Assembly (NCBI GenBank): GCA_030620655.1
Contig: JAUXEH010000009.1
Coordinates: 1 to 21,628, forward strand
DNA: 21,628 bases
From: Candidatus Aminicenantota bacterium
Lineage (GTDB): Bacteria > Acidobacteriota > Aminicenantia > Aminicenantales > Aminicenantaceae
Direction of reading: 5' to 3'
Part shown: one piece after another, positions 6,461-14,073 of the stretch
Numbering within the stretch: the stretch's first letter is position 1
How the letters are laid out: every line of letters begins with the position of its first letter
The notes under the pieces: generated by a model
What the model saw: the letters and a program-made list of their open reading frames with translations, nothing else
What the model was told of the DNA's origin: nothing
Database searches by the model: none
Program-made: the position numbers and the translations under genes

Positions 6461-8249
6461 GGTTCTGCAGTTCCTGGAAGAGGCGGAAAAGCTCCCGGGC
6501 CACGGGAGCGGCGGTGGACCCACCCATCCCGCCATGCTCCACGATCACGGTCACGGCCACACGGGAGTCTGTCCGGGGTGCGAAACCCGTGAACCAGGAG
6601 TGAGTCTTGGTCTCCCTGCGGGATTCGCCCAGCCTCTCGGCTGTCTTACGGCTGACCACCTGCGTGGAACCGGTCTTCCCGCAGACCTCAAAACCCTCGA
6701 CACGGGCGGCCCGGGCTGTCCCTTGCCTATTGGCTGCCATCCACATGCCGCGGATCACCCTCTCGATGTTTTCGCTGCTCACGCCGATGCTGTCGCGGCT
6801 CTGAATGATCGGTCTCTCTCCCTCTGCTAGACGGAGGTGAGGCTGGACGCGTTTCCCCCGGTTGGCCAGGGTAGCGGTCATGGTGGCGATCTGCAGGGGC
6901 GTCACCAGCAGGGGCCCCTGGCCGATGGCCACGGATATGGTCTCCCCGGGATACCAGGGGGCATTCCGGACACGTCTCTTCCATTCCCGATTCGGGACCA
7001 GGCCGGCATACTCTCCCTTCAGGTCGATGTTCGTGAGCTGTCCTAAGCCCAGCTTCCGGGCGTACTCGGCGATGGTCTCGATGCCCAGCCGCTTCCCCAG
7101 CTGGTAGAAGTAGATGTTGCAGGAGTTCCGGATGGCGTTGGTGAGGTCCATCTGGCCATGCCCTCCGGCGAACCAGCAGTTGAAGGGGTGATTGTAAATA
7201 AGGATGGAACCGGAACAATAGTACGACGTCCGTTCGGTGATGAGGTTCGTCTCCAGGGCCGCCAGCGCCATGACCAGCTTAAAAATGGAACCCGGGGCGT
7301 AGAGGCCGCGCAGGGCACGGTTCTCCAGCGGATGGCTCGGGTTGTTGATCAGGTCCATCCACTCGTCGGGAGTGAAACGATTGATGAACTTATTCGGGTC
7401 AAAGGTGGGGAAGGAGGCCAGGGCCAGCAGCCGCCCGTTGCGGGTATCCATGACGACCACGGCACCCTCCCTGCCCTCCAGGAGCTCCTCCGCCTTGGCC
7501 TGCAGCCGCGAATCCAGCGTCAGCTGTATGTCGTGGCCGTCCACCGGGTCCTCGCTCAGGACCGTGTCCTTGTAGCGGCCGGTGCTGTCCACGATCTTGA
7601 GATCACGTCCGCTGGCGCCCACCAGCTCGGATTCGTACTCCCGTTCGATCCCGGTCCGTCCGACCAGGTCGCCCAATCCCCGGCCACCGTAAGTCCCCTG
7701 TCGGATCTCCTCGGGCGAGATCTCTTGCAGGTAGCCCAGGACATGGGCTGCGAAGGTCGCGTTGAGATAGGATCTCTTGGGCTCGGCCTGTACGATCAAC
7801 TCCGGGAACTCGCGCCGCCGGCTTTCGATTCTGGCAACCTCCTTGTCATCCAGGTCGTCCTTGATGACGATGGGATAAAATACCGGGAAGGATCGGTATT
7901 TTTCCACGCGTTCCCGGATGACTTCCGCATCCATCTCCAGGAGGCCTGCGATGCGGCGGTAAGAATCCTCCATGTCTCTCGAATCTTCCCTGACAACCGC
8001 AGCCTGGAAGGCCGCGATGTTGGTGGCCAGGACATTCCCCGTGCGGTCCTTGATGAGCCCACGTTGAGCGGGCAGGATGACCTCCCGGATACGATTGGCC
8101 TCGGACATCTCCCAATACTTTTTGTAGTCCAGTATCTGCATCTTCCATAGGTACAGGACCAACAGCAGGAAGGCCGCACCCACCACCAGGAAGGACACCC
8201 GGGCCCGGCGTAGGATGGGCGATATGTCCTCGTAGATCCCGTTTCTCAT
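6453..8249 (-). CDS. mrdA: Penicillin-binding protein 2 (peptidoglycan transpeptidase)
   Basis: 598-residue class B PBP that cross-links glycan strands made by RodA during cell elongation. It has an N-terminal membrane anchor (about residues 20-36), the PBP-dimer motif AQRGLIKDRTGNVLA (61-75) and the transpeptidase domain with all three catalytic motifs: Ser321-I-F-Lys324 (nucleophile serine), Ser376-C-Asn378 and Lys525-Thr-Gly527. Length is normal for PBP2. The ATG overlaps the mreD stop in an ATGA arrangement (8246-8249), a strong sign of coupled translation. Product location is the inner membrane with a periplasmic catalytic domain. Confidence 0.97.
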   Translation of the reverse strand: MRNGIYEDISPILRRARVSFLVVGAAFLLLVLYLWKMQILDYKKYWEMSEANRIREVILPAQRGLIKDRTGNVLATNIAAFQAAVVREDSRDMEDSYRRIAGLLEMDAEVIRERVEKYRSFPVFYPIVIKDDLDDKEVARIESRRREFPELIVQAEPKRSYLNATFAAHVLGYLQEISPEEIRQGTYGGRGLGDLVGRTGIEREYESELVGASGRDLKIVDSTGRYKDTVLSEDPVDGHDIQLTLDSRLQAKAEELLEGREGAVVVMDTRNGRLLALASFPTFDPNKFINRFTPDEWMDLINNPSHPLENRALRGLYAPGSIFKLVMALAALETNLITERTSYYCSGSILIYNHPFNCWFAGGHGQMDLTNAIRNSCNIYFYQLGKRLGIETIAEYARKLGLGQLTNIDLKGEYAGLVPNREWKRRVRNAPWYPGETISVAIGQGPLLVTPLQIATMTATLANRGKRVQPHLRLAEGERPIIQSRDSIGVSSENIERVIRGMWMAANRQGTARAARVEGFEVCGKTGSTQVVSRKTAERLGESRRETKTHSWFTGFAPRTDSRVAVTVIVEHGGMGGSTAAPVARELFRLFQELQNHD

Positions 8250-8740
8250 GTTTTCTTACGCATCTCCAGAAAATGGCTCACACGCCTCACCAAGGGGAAG
8301 ATCACGACGGCAACCAGGGCTGTCAGGAAGGGCTGAAGAAAGATCAGGCCGCCGGCCGTGTAGATACGGCGAGAGAATATGGCGGCATACATGAAGGCCC
8401 ACACGGCCAGCTCCAGGATGAGGACTAGGGCAAAGAAGGAATATCTCCGGGAGAAGGGGGCCAGGTTGATCTTCTTGGCCACCGAGCCGGCCGTATAGCC
8501 GGCCAGGGTCTTGGCGATGCCGGCCACGCCGAAAACACCGATGGAAAATGAATCCTGCAGAAGTCCGCAGAGCATGCCCGTGACCGCACCGTAGACCTCG
8601 CCTTTACTGACAGCGGCGTACAGGACGACCACACTCAGGAGATTGAAGGACAGGATCAGTGTGGGTGAGATGCTGCCCATGAGTGACGACAGGATGAAGG
8701 CGGCTACCATGCCCGCCGCCGTGTTGACGATATTCTTCAA
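8246..8740 (-). CDS. mreD: Rod shape-determining protein MreD
   Basis: 164-residue membrane protein with about five hydrophobic helices. It belongs to the elongasome and links MreC, MreB and the PBP2-RodA synthase. The family pattern G-x-x-x-G-x-x-x-D (GMLCGLLQDSFSIGVFG) is present. The best start is TTG at 8740, preceded by a GGGAGG SD about 9 nt upstream; an in-frame ATG at 8710 has a poor SD. The SD is embedded in a GC-rich palindrome between mreC and mreD, so initiation may depend on ribosomes finishing mreC. It overlaps mrdA by 4 nt. Confidence 0.9.
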   Translation of the reverse strand: MKNIVNTAAGMVAAFILSSLMGSISPTLILSFNLLSVVVLYAAVSKGEVYGAVTGMLCGLLQDSFSIGVFGVAGIAKTLAGYTAGSVAKKINLAPFSRRYSFFALVLILELAVWAFMYAAIFSRRIYTAGGLIFLQPFLTALVAVVIFPLVRRVSHFLEMRKKT

Positions 8741-8744
8741 TCCC

Positions 8745-8762
8745 GGCCTCCCGGGAGGGCCG
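8745..8762 (-). promoter_or_regulatory. GC-rich palindrome covering the mreD ribosome binding site
   Basis: On the mRNA strand GGCCCTCCCGGGAGGCC can fold into a stem (GGCC.TC with GA.GGCC) around a CCGG loop, with one bulged base. It contains the GGGAGG SD of mreD and begins 2 nt after the mreC stop. This would favour coupling of mreD translation to mreC. Confidence 0.4.
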
Positions 8763-8764
8763 CA

Positions 8765-9598
8765 TCAATAGAACACATGCTTGTCCACTCCGATCACGGC
8801 CAAACGATCCAGTTCACGCAGCCTGAAGAACGGCTGCACGCGTACATACTTGAAGAGCTCCGGCCTGTGCTCGACAGCGAGCACGATGCCTACCTTGATC
8901 CCCGGCGGATAGATGTAGTCAAATCCGGTTGTGAGGAGCGTATCCCCCTGCTTCGGATCCTCATCCGTGGTAAGGCTGTAATCCAGTTCACACAGAAGTT
9001 CCGCCCTGCCCTTCAGGATGGCCAGCCCCCTCCCTTCGGCGGTCTTGACACTCACACCGCTCTTGTCATCGGTGATCAGCTGCACGGTCGCTTCCTTGAG
9101 GGTGACCTGGAACACCCGGCCCACCAGGTTTCCGGACGCATCTAGAACGACCATGTTCTTGGCGAGGCCGTCCAGAGTGCCCCTGTTGATCACGACCGAT
9201 TTGTAGGGGCTGGCAGAGTCCATTCCTATGACCTGGGCCCCGATCACACTTTCGGACAACCGGCCGTAGAGCTGCTGGAGGAATGCCTCATTCTGATAGC
9301 GCCTGAGGGACTGTTTCAATATAATGTTTTCCTGGAGGAGCGAAAAGTTTTCCTCGCTCAACCTCCGGTTCCGCTTCTGGGCATCCCGCAGCGCAAAGTA
9401 GTTGTTCCAGAGGCTGCCGATCCCCCTGAAGAACGAACTGACCCCATGCTGGATCGGGGCGAACGTGGAATACACCAGCTTTTCCAGCAGGGTCTCGTCC
9501 TCCTCCAGCGGGACCTGGATGGAGATCAGGATCATCTGGAAAAAGACCAGGGATATGAGCACGACGAGATTTTTTCTCTTGCTAAGAAAAGGCGGCAT
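8765..9598 (-). CDS. mreC: Rod shape-determining protein MreC
   Basis: 277-residue bitopic protein. The transmembrane helix is at about residues 9-28, followed by a coiled coil at about 72-110 (rich in E, L, R, Q) and two beta-barrel domains with conserved VIGMDSASPYKSVVINRG and the later TTGFDYIYPPGIKVG. MreC is a periplasmic scaffold that activates PBP2-RodA. Length is typical. The ATG at 9598 lies 15 nt after the mreB stop and shows no convincing SD, so initiation probably relies on coupling to mreB. Second gene of the operon. Confidence 0.95.
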   Translation of the reverse strand: MPPFLSKRKNLVVLISLVFFQMILISIQVPLEEDETLLEKLVYSTFAPIQHGVSSFFRGIGSLWNNYFALRDAQKRNRRLSEENFSLLQENIILKQSLRRYQNEAFLQQLYGRLSESVIGAQVIGMDSASPYKSVVINRGTLDGLAKNMVVLDASGNLVGRVFQVTLKEATVQLITDDKSGVSVKTAEGRGLAILKGRAELLCELDYSLTTDEDPKQGDTLLTTGFDYIYPPGIKVGIVLAVEHRPELFKYVRVQPFFRLRELDRLAVIGVDKHVFY

Positions 9599-9613
9599 AT
9601 ACTGTTCTGATTA

Positions 9614-10645
9614 TCAGATCAAGGATATCTTCTTCAACAGCTCCAGATCATCAAGCATCTTTCCGGCACCCAGGGCCACGGTGGTCAGTGGGTCCTCTGT
9701 GATGAAGACCGGCAGTTGAGTCTCCTCACGGATACGTTTGTCGATGTTCTTGAGCAGCGCTCCCCCACCAGTGAGGATGATGCCGCGGTCGATGATATCG
9801 GCGGACAGCTCGGGCGGTGTCTTTTCCAGCGCCACCATGACCGCCTCCACGATCGCATCCACCACATCGGCCAAGGCCTCCCTGATCTCCTGATCATCTA
9901 CCACGATGGTCTTGGGGATGCCCTCGCGCAGGTCCCTCCCCTTTAGCTCCATGGTTATGGGTTCGTCCAGAGGATAGGCCGACCCGATCTGCATCTTGAC
10001 TTGTTCCGCTGTTTTTTCCCCGATCAGGAGGTTATACTTCTTCTTGATGTACTGGATGATGGAGTCATCCATCTCGTTGCCCGCGATCCGGATGGAGTGA
10101 TTGAAGACGATCCCGGTCAGCGAGATCACGGCAATATCCGTGGTCCCGCCTCCGATGTCCACGATCATGTTCCCCATGGGCTCTGCAATCGGGAGATCCG
10201 CCCCCACCGAGGCAGACATCGGCTGCTCGACCAGATAGACCTCCGAGGCTTTGGCCCGCAGGGCGATGTCTTTGACGGCACGCCGCTCCACCTGGGTGAT
10301 TCCGGTGGGTATGCCGATGACGATCCGCGGACGCAGAAAAAAACCTCGGTTGTTGGTGGCCTTCTTGATGAAATAATCCAGCATCTTTTCCGCGATCTCG
10401 AAATCCGCGATGACCCCGTCCCGCATAGGCTTTATGGCCAGGACGCTGCTCGGCGTCTTGCCCAGCATCTCCTTGGCGCTCTTACCCACGGCTTCTACTT
10501 TACCCGACTGCTTATTCACAACGACGATGGAGGGTTCCTGGACGATGATCCCTTTTCCCCGCAGAAAGACCAGCGTGTTGGCCGTGCCCAGGTCGATGGC
10601 GAGATCACAGAAGAGCTTGTCTTTAATCCAATCGATCAAATTCAT
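9614..10645 (-). CDS. mreB: Rod shape-determining protein MreB (actin homologue)
   Basis: 343-residue cytoplasmic actin-like ATPase that forms membrane-bound filaments guiding the elongasome. Nucleotide-binding motifs are clear: phosphate-1 AIDLGTANT (16-24), IGIPTGITQVE (110-120), phosphate-2 DIGGGTTD (163-170) and the adenosine loop TGGGALL. The N-terminus MNLIDWIKDKL is shorter than usual but gives a possible amphipathic helix. The usual L-I-E-E-P-M-A-A-A around residue 140 reads L-V-E-Q-P-M-S-A-S here. The SD is a modest AGGA 9 nt upstream of the ATG at 10645. First gene of the operon; its promoter must lie in the AT-rich divergent gap 10646-11033, but no clear minus-strand sigma70 pair was found. 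Confidence 0.97.
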   Translation of the reverse strand: MNLIDWIKDKLFCDLAIDLGTANTLVFLRGKGIIVQEPSIVVVNKQSGKVEAVGKSAKEMLGKTPSSVLAIKPMRDGVIADFEIAEKMLDYFIKKATNNRGFFLRPRIVIGIPTGITQVERRAVKDIALRAKASEVYLVEQPMSASVGADLPIAEPMGNMIVDIGGGTTDIAVISLTGIVFNHSIRIAGNEMDDSIIQYIKKKYNLLIGEKTAEQVKMQIGSAYPLDEPITMELKGRDLREGIPKTIVVDDQEIREALADVVDAIVEAVMVALEKTPPELSADIIDRGIILTGGGALLKNIDKRIREETQLPVFITEDPLTTVALGAGKMLDDLELLKKISLI

Positions 10646-10730
10646 TCCAATCCTACTCTATCTTGCACAATATACACGATTTATTTAGCATAAATACCCG
10701 CTTCTGGCAAATAAAACACAAGTTTTCTTG

Positions 10731-10894
10731 ACCAGTGTAATTCACAAAACATGTCGACATTTCACGTAACACATGTAATATCAAGGGTTTACATGAGATT
10801 TTTCGGTGAGTATACAAATAACTTTGTTCTCATATGGTTATTTCTATATATATACTCGATATATACTCGACATTTTTTATGAATTATCCAGGCT
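10731..10894. repeat. Intergenic inverted-repeat element, copy 2 (complete)
   Basis: Left arm 10731-10757 and right arm 10867-10894 are inverted copies, about 22 of 29 positions identical, and both contain the TCGACAT...TGAATTA core. The interior 10758-10838 is colinear with copy 1 in reverse orientation, about 86% over 93 bp. The part nearest the right arm (10839-10866) is a TATA-rich run. Total length is about 164 bp. It contains no ORF, which fits a non-autonomous mobile repeat. Confidence 0.65.
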
Positions 10895-10966
10895 AAGAAA
10901 CATTCCCGGGAAGAGAAAATATTTCCATGGGCCATGCTTTAGTCGTGACAGAAAACTGAATTATGC

Positions 10967-10996
10967 TTGACTTTTATCAGAGGGGGCATATATAAA
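10967..10996 (+). promoter_or_regulatory. Promoter of the OPT transporter gene
   Basis: TTGACT at 10967-10972 with TATAAA at 10991-10996 (18-bp spacer); TATATA at 10989-10994 is an alternative (16-bp spacer). Predicted transcription begins near 11003, giving a leader of about 30 nt. It lies about 73 bp beyond the right arm of repeat copy 2. Confidence 0.5.
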
Positions 10997-11033
10997 TAGA
11001 CCAAATCCAATTTCATATGAGGAGGAGAGCACC

Positions 11034-13058
11034 ATGAGCGAGCAATTCAAGTCCTTTATCCCGCATGATCATGATATGAAAGAACTCTCGTTCAAGGCAA
11101 TATTCTTAGGCATCCTCATGGCGATCGTCCTGGGTGCCGCCAACGCCTACCTGGGGCTGCTGGTCGGGATGACCGTGGCGGCCACGTTCCCGGCCGCGGT
11201 CATCGCCATGGCCGTGCTTCGCCCCCTGAAAGGCACGATCCTGGAGGAAAACCTGGCCCGTACTACGGGTGCCGTGGGTGAGGCGCTGGCTGCGGGTGCG
11301 GTCTTCACCATCCCCGCATTCCTCCTGACGAGGCCGGCGATATGGGAGAAGTTCGACCTCTTCAAGTCATCCATGTTGATGCTGGTCGGCGGGATCCTGG
11401 GAGTGTTCCTCATCATCCTGGTCCGCCGCACGCTGGTTCAGGACACCGAGCTTCCCTTCCCCGAGAGTGTGGCCTGCGCCGAGATGGTAAAGACCGGACA
11501 GATGGCCGGCTCCCAGGCTTCCTATATGTTCTGGGCCATGGGACTGGGCGGGTTCGTCGAGTTCTTCACCAGCGCGAACGGGATACAAATGATCGTGCCC
11601 TACGTGCGCAAGGTCTTCGAGCTGCCCGGCCTTTCTCGGATAAGCTATCTCGACGGCGAAAATGTCCTCAGGTTCAAGACCCCCGAGGCAGCCCAGATCA
11701 AGGGCCGCATCTTCCTCGAATCCCCGGCGGCCAACGCGGCCATGACCGGGGTGGGATACATCATCGGCCCCAAACTGGCGGCCCTGACCTTTTCCGGCGG
11801 GGTGCTGGGATGGATGTTCCTGATGCCCGTCATGCTCTTCATCAGCGGTGACTTGACCCGGATCGTAACGGAGTTCGGCGGCAACTGGACCGACTTGGCC
11901 ATTTCCGCGTACAACGCCCAGATCAAGCCCATCGCAGTGGGTGCCATGCTGGTGGGTGCCTTCTACACGCTGTTCAAGATGCGGAAAGGCCTGGCCGTCG
12001 GCATCGGGCGATCGATTAAGGATGTGAAGGCGTCCCGTTCGGGCGGCACCTCTGAGATCCCCCGCACCGACAAGGACCTCCCCTTCCCGATGGTCATGTT
12101 CGCCATCGTGGCCCTCATCATCCCCATGGTCTTCCTCTACAACCTCTTCACGCACAGCATCGGGTCCTCGCTGGTGTCGGCGATCGTCATGATCACCATG
12201 GGCCTCCTGTTCGCGGCCGTGGCCGGCTACCTGGTGGGGATCATCGGCTCCTCCTCCAATCCCATATCCGGCCTGACACTGACCACACTTCTCATCGCCG
12301 CGCTCATGATGGTCCTCATGGGACAGAAAGGTACGGAAGGCATCGCCGCCGTGCTGGGGGTGGCGGCCGTGGTCTGCTGCGTGGCCGGCGTAGCCGGGGA
12401 TATGATCCAGGACTGGAAGGTCGGGCATATCCTGGGCGGCACTCCCTGGCGCATGCAGGTCGGAGGGCTCATCGGAGTGGCGGCCGCGGCCCTGACACTG
12501 ACCTTCGCCTTGCAGCTCCTCCACAGCACCATGCGTATAGGCAGCGACGCCCTGCCCGCTCCACAGGCCAACCTGATGGCCATGATGGCCCAGGGCATCG
12601 TGGGCGGGGAGATGGCCTGGCCCCTGGTGATTGCCGGTATGCTGCTGGCCGTGGCACTCATCCTGATCGGATCACCCTCACCCATGATCATCGCAGTGGG
12701 CATGTATCTTCCCTTCCGCGCCACCGCCTGCATCTTCTTCGGCGGTGTCTTAAAGTGGTTCCTGGACAGCCGAGCAGCCAAGAAGGGAGTTACGACCAAA
12801 GGCCGAGTGACCATAGAGAACATCGGTCTGCTGCTGGCTTCCGGCCTGATCGCGGGCCAGGCGATCATGGGGATCACCACCGCGGGCTTGAAGGGCGCGA
12901 ACATCAATCTGCCTCAGTTCCTGCACGTCCCCTGGCTGGCCCCCTGGCTGGCACTGGGCGTATTCGCGGCCCTGGGTTTCATCCTGATCTACTTCCCCTA
13001 CAAAAAAATGATCACTTCCGGCGAATACAGAGACTCAGAGATAGGATCCGAAGAATAA
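11034..13058 (+). CDS. OPT-family oligopeptide transporter
   Basis: 674-residue polytopic inner-membrane protein with about 14-16 hydrophobic segments. Members take up oligopeptides or metal-chelating peptides by proton symport; the prokaryotic branch (TIGR00733) has few tested substrates. Recognisable features are NAYLGLLVGMTVAATFPAAV near the N-terminus, ELPFPESVACAE (139-150) and GSSSNPISGLTLTTLL, where Asn409-Pro410 mark the conserved NPISG loop. Length is normal. The ATG at 11034 has a strong GAGGAGG SD. A PqqD-like gene begins 28 bp after the stop on the same strand and is probably cotranscribed. The substrate cannot be inferred. Confidence 0.92.
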   Translation: MSEQFKSFIPHDHDMKELSFKAIFLGILMAIVLGAANAYLGLLVGMTVAATFPAAVIAMAVLRPLKGTILEENLARTTGAVGEALAAGAVFTIPAFLLTRPAIWEKFDLFKSSMLMLVGGILGVFLIILVRRTLVQDTELPFPESVACAEMVKTGQMAGSQASYMFWAMGLGGFVEFFTSANGIQMIVPYVRKVFELPGLSRISYLDGENVLRFKTPEAAQIKGRIFLESPAANAAMTGVGYIIGPKLAALTFSGGVLGWMFLMPVMLFISGDLTRIVTEFGGNWTDLAISAYNAQIKPIAVGAMLVGAFYTLFKMRKGLAVGIGRSIKDVKASRSGGTSEIPRTDKDLPFPMVMFAIVALIIPMVFLYNLFTHSIGSSLVSAIVMITMGLLFAAVAGYLVGIIGSSSNPISGLTLTTLLIAALMMVLMGQKGTEGIAAVLGVAAVVCCVAGVAGDMIQDWKVGHILGGTPWRMQVGGLIGVAAAALTLTFALQLLHSTMRIGSDALPAPQANLMAMMAQGIVGGEMAWPLVIAGMLLAVALILIGSPSPMIIAVGMYLPFRATACIFFGGVLKWFLDSRAAKKGVTTKGRVTIENIGLLLASGLIAGQAIMGITTAGLKGANINLPQFLHVPWLAPWLALGVFAALGFILIYFPYKKMITSGEYRDSEIGSEE

Positions 13059-13086
13059 ATCTCGACCGCCCTGACAGATACGGTCT

Positions 13087-13449
13087 GTGAAAGAAAAGAA
13101 AACGCCTCCCCGGGAGGTCAACCTTCTCGAATTGGTCCCTGTCCGCAACATGGAATGGGAAACCGGTAGGGGGAAGCGGGTGGTCCTGCTCCAGCCCAAG
13201 TTCCGCAACGCTTTTTTGGCCCGCCATCTCCTGCCCCTCATGAGAAACCCCCATTACAGGGTCAAGCTGGACGAGATCGGCAGCTTCTTCTGGGAAAACT
13301 GCGACGGAATACGAACCATAAAAGAGATCGCCGAGCTGCAGAGACAGAAGTTCGGGGAGGCAGTGGAGCCGCTGTACGATCGCATGTCGCTTTTCCTGCA
13401 GACCCTCCAGCGGAGCCGCTTTATCTCGTTTAAAAATCAAAATCCGTAG
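13087..13449 (+). CDS. PqqD-like peptide-chaperone protein
   Basis: 120-residue protein. Residues about 58-112 fit the PqqD family: RVKLDEIGSFFWENCDGIRT, then IKEIAELQRQKFGE and a C-terminal helix ending QTLQRSRFI. PqqD domains bind precursor peptides and present them to radical SAM maturases during RiPP synthesis (PQQ and similar). The N-terminal half (LLELVPVRNMEWETGRG, then KRVVLLQPKFRN) resembles other stand-alone deltaproteobacterial relatives. The GTG start at 13087 has no good SD, and an ATG at 13150 is an alternative that would drop the conserved LVPVRN segment. No precursor peptide or maturase is adjacent, so a RiPP role is only a possibility. The link with the OPT gene suggests a peptide-related function. 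Confidence 0.75.
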   Translation: MKEKKTPPREVNLLELVPVRNMEWETGRGKRVVLLQPKFRNAFLARHLLPLMRNPHYRVKLDEIGSFFWENCDGIRTIKEIAELQRQKFGEAVEPLYDRMSLFLQTLQRSRFISFKNQNP

Positions 13450-13473
13450 CCCCAGTCGGAATAGTCCTGAGAA

Positions 13474-13488
13474 CCGGAGCATTTCCGG
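13474..13488. terminator. Short hairpin after the PqqD-like gene
   Basis: CCGGA-GCATT-TCCGG forms a 5-bp stem in the 84-bp gap before def. No T-run follows, so termination is uncertain. The separate promoter for def just downstream would fit an operon boundary here. Confidence 0.25.
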
Positions 13489-13496
13489 GTTGGGCA

Positions 13497-13525
13497 TTGA
13501 AGACGGGAAGGTTTTGGATTAAAAT
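13497..13525 (+). promoter_or_regulatory. Promoter of def-fmt, leaderless
   Basis: TTGAAG at 13497-13502, exactly 17 bp, then TAAAAT at 13520-13525. The predicted +1 is near 13532 and the first ATG is at 13534. No SD is present in the bases before the ATG (ATTCAGAA). Confidence 0.5.
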
Positions 13526-13533
13526 ATTCAGAA

Positions 13534-14073
13534 ATGATGGAACAGATCGAAAAAGACCTGACGATCATGGAGATCATGATCTATGGTTGTCCCGTCTTGA
13601 AAGAAAAAGCCGCACGCGTGACCGATATCACGGATGATGTCATCCGGCTGGCACAGGACATGGTGTTCACCATGCAAGCCGCCCCGGGCATCGGCCTGGC
13701 CGCCCCCCAGGTAAACCGCAGCCTCAGGCTTATCACCATCGACCTCTCTGTAGGTGAAAAGGAAGAACAGCTGATCGTGCTGTTGAATCCTGAGGTCGTC
13801 GAGCATGAGGGGAAAGCTTTCATGGAGGAAGGCTGCCTGTCGGTCCCCGAGGTCAACGAGAAGGTGACCCGGCCCGCGAGGGCCGTCATTCAGGGCACGA
13901 CCCTGGACGGCAACGACTTCGCCCTGGAAGCCAGGGACCTTTTGGCGCGCGTATTCTGTCATGAGATCGATCACCTTAACGGGAAGCTCTTTATCGAACA
14001 TCTGTCGCCGTTGAAGCAGCGGCTGATCAAACAAAAATTCAAAAAAATGCGGGAATCCGGCGGTGCGGATTGA
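13534..14073 (+). CDS. def: Peptide deformylase
   Basis: 179-residue metalloenzyme that removes the N-formyl group from nascent proteins in the cytoplasm. All three family motifs are present: GIGLAAPQV (52-60), EGCLSVP with metal ligand Cys101, and HEIDH with ligands His143 and His147 and catalytic Glu144. Relative to E. coli (C90, H132, E133, H136) the numbering is shifted by 11, so the ATG at 13534 adds about 11 residues. An ATG at 13567 would give the E. coli-like length but has no SD either. The promoter position favours 13534 or the adjacent 13537. Its stop overlaps the fmt start (TTGA), so the two formyl-cycle enzymes are coupled. Confidence 0.96.
   Translation: MMEQIEKDLTIMEIMIYGCPVLKEKAARVTDITDDVIRLAQDMVFTMQAAPGIGLAAPQVNRSLRLITIDLSVGEKEEQLIVLLNPEVVEHEGKAFMEEGCLSVPEVNEKVTRPARAVIQGTTLDGNDFALEARDLLARVFCHEIDHLNGKLFIEHLSPLKQRLIKQKFKKMRESGGAD

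Larger units (their letters stand above)
10646..11033. other. Divergent AT-rich intergenic region
   Basis: 388 bp without a credible gene between mreB (minus) and the OPT transporter (plus). It holds the complete repeat copy 2 (10731-10894), a plus-strand promoter near 10967-10996 and the OPT ribosome binding site GAGGAGGAG (11019-11027). The mreB-proximal part (10646-10730) is AT-rich with candidates such as TTGCCA, but no well-spaced -10 box. Confidence 0.6.

Noticed and set aside
7158..8150. 330-codon plus-strand frame opposite mrdA
   Set aside because: It is antisense to a clear PBP2 with all three transpeptidase motifs, and no start signals precede it.
11367..12524. 385-codon minus-strand frame inside the OPT gene
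   Set aside because: The composition (H, G, D, E rich, no hydrophobic core) is that of the reverse strand of a membrane-protein gene; there is no SD and no family resemblance.
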